DNA of 64,000 nt from Anniella stebbinsi. Its lineage: Eukaryota > Chordata > Lepidosauria > Squamata > Anniellidae. The first letter of the stretch is position 1. The number at the start of each line of letters is the position of its first letter. The stretch covers positions 21,879,001 to 21,943,000 of the forward strand of contig JARDYH010000002.1 of the NCBI GenBank assembly GCA_029215795.1, given 5' to 3'. Shown in pieces: positions 61,301 to 64,000 of the stretch. The notes under the pieces were generated by a model. That model was given only the letters and a program-made list of their open reading frames with translations, searched no databases and was not told the DNA's origin. A program made the position numbers and the translations under genes.

Positions 61301-63505
61301 TACAAAGTTATACAAATACTAGAAAGCTTATATAAGAGTCTGAGAGAAGCAGGCATTAATACCCATTAGCACTTACAGCTGCAACTTCTCGATTGCCACT
61401 CTTGAAAATTCTCTCCACAACGATACTTCCATCCCAAATGTTTCTGAAAAGCAGTCATACACAACGTTGATGCTTTTTGCTATCACCAGTTCACCATGCA
61501 AATTTCATACCCCTGCACCTCCACCCCAGCAACAGTTAAAAGTACAAAAGTTTGCATCAAAAAATTAGCCATGCATCTAACAGTGCACATGTGTGTATAT
61601 AAATACATATTTCAATTAAGCAGCGATTTCTTGGTTTGTTTCTTAATTAGGCTACCTATTCTTTGTGCTGTACAACTTGGGTAGCTGTTTTCCCCCTCCT
61701 TGGCTTTATACAGGCATCCATTCTTCCAAGAGCCAAAATATACATTAATACTCCTGTTTATGTAGATATTAAAATACAAGAACTATTGTGTTTTCCTCTA
61801 CTTACTGCCACTGGTACACATTACTGAATAAACTGGCTATTCACATGGTCTTCATCAGTGGGTTATCATGAGTATCAAGGAGAAGTTACCTATATGTGCT
61901 ACATGGAGAAACCTTCCCAATCCAACCGATTATATTACCGGCTGCAATTTGGACCTGTCTTGAATCATGTATTTCGAGTAAAAGGAACACTATCTGCATA
62001 AGCAGCTGTATTTACTCAGCTTTCCATGGTTTTAAAATTTGTATATTGACTTTTAATGTTCAATCTTTTAATTTTTGTAAACTGCCCAGAGAGCTTCGGC
62101 TACGGGGCGGTATATAAATGTAAATAATAATAATAATGACATAGGGAAAGTAAAATCTTTACTTCCACAAACATTTAGTTGCGGAAGTCAAGTGAAGACT
62201 GGGAAAATAGAATATAATGGACTTCTTAATTTACAAGTATATTGTTTATATTCTTCTACCAAACATAAACCTACAACTATAAAAGAGGTGGACCTTTTAA
62301 TTGTGACAATTACCAAAATGCTTTTCTATTTTAAAACAACAAAGCTTACAATTTTTTAAAAAAATATAAATGCAATGGGGCTATTCACAAGCCACGGCAG
62401 CAAATCATGGATAATGAATTAATTAATTAGTGAACACGTGTGCTATGCATAAACTGCTTCTGTTTTTTGCAATCAACCTTAGATTGCCGCAATTGGAGGT
62501 TAATAGCGTGATATGCGAAAATGAACCAATGTGTTGTTTAACAACCCAGTGGTTAACCCAACAACAAACCATGGGTTAATCACTGGGTTGTTTAGCCCCT
62601 AAACAACTCAATGATTCAGGTTCATATGTCACACTCACAACTTCTAATAGGGCTGATTGGAGGTTGTTTACAGAAACTGGAAGGTGTTTGCAGACGGCAC
62701 ACATCCTCACAAATTGTGGGTTAAATAACTCAGAATTTGCTGCTGTGATGAGAGAACCAGGTTAATGAGTTTGGTCACACATAATGCTAAATATGCTTTG
62801 CCATTACAAGGACAAGCTGCAGCAAGCCTTAGATTCACATGCTCTTCTCTTCTTTGGTGTGGCCTCAAGGAGGAGATTGGATGCTTCTGTGTCAGATAAA
62901 CCACAGCTTACCATCAACATGCTAAAACCCTAAATAGTGGTCAATCTTAACTACGGTTAGTGAAAATAAGCCAGTTTCATAAACCATGGTTTGAAGCTTG
63001 CTTATTCTCACTAACCATAGTTAAAACATGTTTGATAGTTTTGTGGCACTTTTGCTTCTTTTATTAGCGCATCGGGTTTTTTAAATTATGCATTTTATTA
63101 TATGCATTTTATTGTATGACACCTTGGAAGGACTCCTGCCCTGAAAGGTGGGTTTATTGGGATCGAAAGACACACATATACTCAAATTTCCAAGAATAAC
63201 TTACCCTATAATTCGAGAGAAATATAAGCAGATGCCATTGTGTTTTCCAGAAAACACTAACTCAGGACACATCATGCCACTAATTGAAGCACCATGCTGA
63301 GGCATGTGACTGTCCAAAGCAAATACTGGAGTTGACATAGCAGGAGGTTGTAAACCTGAAACATCAAGACATGTCTTTAAAAAAACAAAAAACTAAAATT
63401 ACAACGTTACAAGTAAATATATAAACAATAAAAAGGAAATACCTTGTGCTGGTGTTGCCAAAAAGCTTGGATTAGGGTAAGGACTACCAGCATGCATAGG
63501 GGAAC
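45709..63505 (-). CDS. NUP155: NUP155, C-terminal ~790 residues (19 exons, 5' end outside window)
   Basis: NUP155 is a scaffold nucleoporin of the nuclear-pore inner ring that binds NUP35 and the NUP93 subcomplex and is needed for pore assembly. The N-terminal beta-propeller lies upstream of the window; nearly all visible sequence is the alpha-solenoid. Exons 5' to 3': 63443-63505, 63205-63355, 61377-61443, 59657-59772, 58918-59021, 57105-57238, 56257-56448, 55371-55509, 54034-54169, 52307-52460, 51680-51784, 51381-51535, 50705-50834, 50323-50436, 49740-49860, 49319-49429, 47865-48001, 46387-46493, 45709-45847. They total 2,375 nt and end [17 protein letters not shown], the family C-terminus. 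The frame is continuous. The family is near 1,390 residues, so about 57% is here. One intron has a GC donor. Confidence 0.96.
45995..46092 (+). mobile_element. L2-type 3' tail with AAT microsatellite
   Basis: AATTGCCCAGAGAGCTTCAG then GGGGCAGTACAGAAATG and two runs of TAA/AAT. Confidence 0.65.
46387..46493 (-). CDS. NUP155: NUP155 exon 18 of the window (penultimate)
   Basis: Encodes [20 protein letters not shown] and [10 protein letters not shown]. Acceptor CTTTATAG, donor GTAACT. Confidence 0.93.
46930..47103. repeat. Dispersed hairpin repeat
   Basis: TTCTGGCATAAACTTTGATG and CATGAAAGTTTACGCCAGAA are inverted halves; ends GCTTGTAGCACC and AAGGTGCTGCAAGAG also pair. It ends in GACTAACACAGCTACC. 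A fragment of the same family is at 27886. Confidence 0.65.
47865..48001 (-). CDS. NUP155: NUP155 exon 17 of the window
   Basis: Encodes [20 protein letters not shown] and [20 protein letters not shown], highly conserved. Acceptor TTTTTTCCTCAG, donor GTAAGA. Confidence 0.95.
48322..48486. mobile_element. MITE-like element (family A, copy 2, 3'-degraded)
   Basis: CCGTTTAGATGACACACTAA and TTAGTGTGTTGTCACAACTC; same internal AACCATGG motifs as copy 1. Confidence 0.55.
48698..48828. mobile_element. hAT-like hairpin repeat (family F, copy 1)
   Basis: Starts CAGGGGTGGGCAGAAAG; halves CCAGATGTTTTGGACTTCCA and AAGTCCAAGACATCTGGAGA are inverted. Common amniote DNA element; target duplication not clear. 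Confidence 0.65.
49319..49429 (-). CDS. NUP155: NUP155 exon 16 of the window
   Basis: Encodes [20 protein letters not shown] and [16 protein letters not shown]. Acceptor TCTTTCAG, donor GTATGT. Confidence 0.94.
49740..49860 (-). CDS. NUP155: NUP155 exon 15 of the window
   Basis: Encodes [20 protein letters not shown] and [20 protein letters not shown]. Acceptor AACTACAG, donor GTAGGT. Confidence 0.95.
50251..50312. repeat. ATT/ATC microsatellite next to a NUP155 donor
   Basis: TTA/ATT repeats run into (ATC)n. On the transcribed strand the run is (GAT)n starting about 10 bases after the donor of the preceding exon. Confidence 0.9.
50323..50436 (-). CDS. NUP155: NUP155 exon 14 of the window
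   Basis: 38 codons: [20 protein letters not shown] then [18 protein letters not shown]. Acceptor TTTAACCAG. The donor GTGCTT is far from consensus; it is the only site that joins in frame to the next exon at the family position. Confidence 0.9.
50705..50834 (-). CDS. NUP155: NUP155 exon 13 of the window
   Basis: Encodes [20 protein letters not shown] and [15 protein letters not shown]. Acceptor ATTTGACAG, perfect donor GTAAGT. Confidence 0.95.
50925..51040. repeat. CpG-bearing dispersed repeat fragment
   Basis: Contains GTCTAGCAAAAATTCAGAGG and GAGTTCGGAGGCTTACGATT, related to 12878-13000 in CPLANE1. Confidence 0.5.
51381..51535 (-). CDS. NUP155: NUP155 exon 12 of the window
   Basis: Encodes [20 protein letters not shown] then [30 protein letters not shown]. 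Acceptor TTTTTGCAG, donor GTAAGG. Confidence 0.95.
51680..51784 (-). CDS. NUP155: NUP155 exon 11 of the window
   Basis: 35 codons: [20 protein letters not shown] then [15 protein letters not shown]. Acceptor GGTTCTAG, donor GTGAGG. Confidence 0.95.
52307..52460 (-). CDS. NUP155: NUP155 exon 10 of the window
   Basis: Encodes [40 protein letters not shown] and [11 protein letters not shown]. The Pro/Ser-rich loop is invariant in vertebrates. Acceptor TTTTTGCAG, donor GTAAGA. Confidence 0.96.
52658..52782. mobile_element. hAT-like hairpin repeat (family F, copy 2)
   Basis: Inverted halves CCTCCAGATGTTTTGTCC and CCAAAATATCTGGAGGGC. Flanks GTATAGAG and GTATAGAC match at 7 of 8 positions, a likely 8-bp target duplication. 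Confidence 0.65.
53188..53357. repeat. 43-bp near-identical inverted repeat
   Basis: Arms 53188-53230 and 53315-53357 are reverse complements with one mismatch. The 84-bp spacer contains its own hairpin CTATCCATTGTGGATAG and an A-rich run. A short direct repeat, ACAGTTTGTAGAAGA, lies outside the arms at about 53170 and 53398. Confidence 0.85.
53590..53810 (-). mobile_element. L2-type LINE 3' end
   Basis: Minus strand reads [13 protein letters not shown], a T-rich 3'UTR, CCCCGCCTCGATCCGTTGGG and GAGGCGGGTAATAAATAAAT, with an AAT microsatellite tail at 53601-53628. Confidence 0.7.
54034..54169 (-). CDS. NUP155: NUP155 exon 9 of the window (GC donor)
   Basis: Encodes [35 protein letters not shown] and CQAFQE. 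Acceptor TATTTCAAG. The exon ends GAGAG followed by GCAAGT: a GC-AG intron with an otherwise perfect donor context. Confidence 0.95.
54611..54790. mobile_element. MITE-like element (family A, copy 3)
   Basis: CCTGTTCAGATGACACGCTA and TAGCATGTTGTCTAAGCAGG inverted ends; 180 bp. Confidence 0.65.
55371..55509 (-). CDS. NUP155: NUP155 exon 8 of the window
   Basis: Encodes [40 protein letters not shown] and CIQYRQ. Acceptor CTTAATAG, donor GTGAGC. Confidence 0.95.
55826..55910. repeat. Short palindromic dispersed repeat (family H)
   Basis: CCCAATCTTATACATGTCTA and AAGTGTGCACAGGATTGCAG ends, with TTCAATGGGGCTTGCTTC in the centre. Confidence 0.65.
56257..56448 (-). CDS. NUP155: NUP155 exon 7 of the window
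   Basis: 64 codons: [40 protein letters not shown] and [16 protein letters not shown]. Acceptor TTCACATAG, donor GTATAG. Confidence 0.96.
57105..57238 (-). CDS. NUP155: NUP155 exon 6 of the window
   Basis: Encodes [40 protein letters not shown] and ELQK. Acceptor TTTTGCAG, donor GTATGT. Confidence 0.95.
57714..57740. repeat. (CA)n microsatellite
   Basis: About 13 CA units directly abutting the left end of family D copy 2. Confidence 0.95.
57741..58298. mobile_element. TIR element (family D, copy 2)
   Basis: GGCTCAGTTCAGACAATACA at the left and GTGTTGTCTGAACTGAGCC at the right are inverted ends. An uninterrupted 558-bp version of the element that hosts family C copy 2 at 32262-34018. Open frames inside (up to 173 codons) show no transposase resemblance. 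Confidence 0.8.
58299..58333. repeat. (GA)n microsatellite
   Basis: About 17 AG units starting immediately after the right end of family D copy 2. Confidence 0.95.
58918..59021 (-). CDS. NUP155: NUP155 exon 5 of the window
   Basis: Encodes [20 protein letters not shown] then [14 protein letters not shown]. Acceptor TTGAATCAG (weak pyrimidine tract), donor GTAAAG. Confidence 0.95.
59115..59290 (-). mobile_element. L2-type LINE 3' tail
   Basis: Minus strand reads AAACCGCCCAGAGAGCTTCG, GGGGCGGTATATAAATGG and a TAAAATAAAATAATAAATA tail, preceded by an AT-rich 3'UTR. Confidence 0.7.
59657..59772 (-). CDS. NUP155: NUP155 exon 4 of the window
   Basis: Encodes [20 protein letters not shown] then [18 protein letters not shown]. 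Acceptor TTGTTTAG, donor GTAAGA. Confidence 0.95.
60045..61000 (-). mobile_element. Scattered CR1 fragments
   Basis: Near 60050-60090 a degraded antisense CR1 3' end (GTGCTGGATTAGATC). Near 60885-60990 antisense CR1 ORF2 (AACAAGTTACTGATCCATAG, GGAGTCTTTGATGAGGGATT). The sequence between is unclassified. Confidence 0.5.
61377..61443 (-). CDS. NUP155: NUP155 exon 3 of the window
   Basis: Encodes [22 protein letters not shown]. Acceptor GCTTTTCAG, perfect donor GTAAGT. Confidence 0.95.
62040..62135 (+). mobile_element. L2-type LINE 3' tail
   Basis: AACTGCCCAGAGAGCTTCGG, ACGGGGCGGTATATAAATG and (AAT)n. Confidence 0.7.
62385..62770. repeat. MITE-like palindromic sequence
   Basis: Repeated inverted motifs such as GGGTTGTTTAGCCCCTAAAC and AACCATGGGTTAATCACTGG occur here. 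Related to 28620-28860 and 63580-63830. Ends not resolved. Confidence 0.45.
63205..63355 (-). CDS. NUP155: NUP155 exon 2 of the window
   Basis: Encodes [40 protein letters not shown]. Acceptor ATGTTTCAG, donor GTAAGT. Confidence 0.95.
63443..63505 (-). CDS. NUP155: NUP155 exon 1 of the window
   Basis: Encodes [20 protein letters not shown], the linker between propeller and solenoid regions. Acceptor TTCCCATAG, donor GTATTT. The preceding exon is beyond the window. Confidence 0.93.
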
Positions 63506-64000
63506 CTATGGGAAGAAGAGCAATGTATAATATAAAGCAGCCATTTCCCGGTGATAATCGGGGCACATCTTTTAAGAGACTGTGGGCCCTTCCACACATC
63601 GCTATGGTTGTCTGACCCCTGAACAACCAAGAATGTCAGGTTCGGATGCCACAATAACAACCTATGAATGGGGTGATCATAGGTTGTGAACTGAAAGTGG
63701 AAGTGATGAGCATACCAGAGGTAGTGCACTTGCTCACTCCTGCTAGAATTTGGCAATTCTTGGGTTAAGTAACTCACAAATTGTTGTTACTTGATCTAGG
63801 GTCCACCCCCATTTCACGGCTCACATTTGGAGAAGTTACTGCCACCTTTACCATGAATGGAAGCCATAAAAAGGGGGGGATTATCTCAATCTCTCTTAAA
63901 AGGACCTGCTGGAGATTCAGGGAAGTGTGCAATGGAAGCAGGGCTCCATTGCACACAAGTGTCAGTCTAACACTTAAAAACCTGGGGATCATGAAGTCCG
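63506..64000. other. NUP155 intron
   Basis: Contains a MITE-like stretch from about 63580 (GGGCCCTTCCACACATCGCT) to 63830. No exon recognised. Confidence 0.5.

Noticed and set aside
1..64000. Endogenous retrovirus or LTR element
   Set aside because: No gag, protease, RT or envelope motifs of retroviral type, no paired LTRs and no primer-binding site were seen; all RT sequence is of non-LTR type.

Overview
This window is vertebrate nuclear DNA, most likely from a squamate reptile (lizard-type genome). Two neighbouring protein-coding genes lie on the minus strand: the 3' half of NUP155 (about 45.4-63.5 kb) and, downstream of it, the 5' third of CPLANE1 (about 2.8-40.5 kb). The same order and orientation is known at human 5p13.2. 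Both genes were recognised by conceptual translation of individual exons. Every splice junction inferred here keeps frame across 17 coding exons of CPLANE1 (about 1,079 codons, start codon included) and 19 exons of NUP155 (about 790 residues, stop codon included). The squamate call is an inference from the repeat mix: CR1, L2-like and L1-like LINEs together with many recent-looking hAT-type non-autonomous DNA elements, in introns rich in short palindromic repeats.

Layout: 0-2.3 kb is a broken L2-like LINE in a CPLANE1 intron. CPLANE1 coding exons 17 to 1 run from 2.8 to 35.5 kb, separated by repeat-filled introns. 35.5-40.0 kb is the first intron. 40.0-40.8 kb is the CpG-rich CPLANE1 promoter and non-coding first exon. 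40.8-45.4 kb is intergenic and full of repeats. 45.4-63.5 kb holds the NUP155 exons and 3'UTR. The last 0.5 kb is NUP155 intron.

The two genes are not known to work together. CPLANE1 is a ciliogenesis and planar-polarity effector scaffold at the ciliary base. NUP155 is a structural nucleoporin of the inner ring of the nuclear pore.

The most unusual content is a pair of hAT-like elements in CPLANE1 introns (28,993-30,801 and 32,304-33,522). Each has perfect 8-bp target-site duplications. Their interiors are arrays of very GC-rich palindromes, and nearly every palindrome ends, on both strands, in a consensus 5' splice-donor motif facing outward. The second copy is nested inside another terminal-inverted-repeat element. 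Other points are a 15-codon upstream ORF overlapping the CPLANE1 start, a GC-AG intron in NUP155, and three 319-bp near-perfect palindromes of one family. No database search was possible, so family names beyond the class level are provisional.
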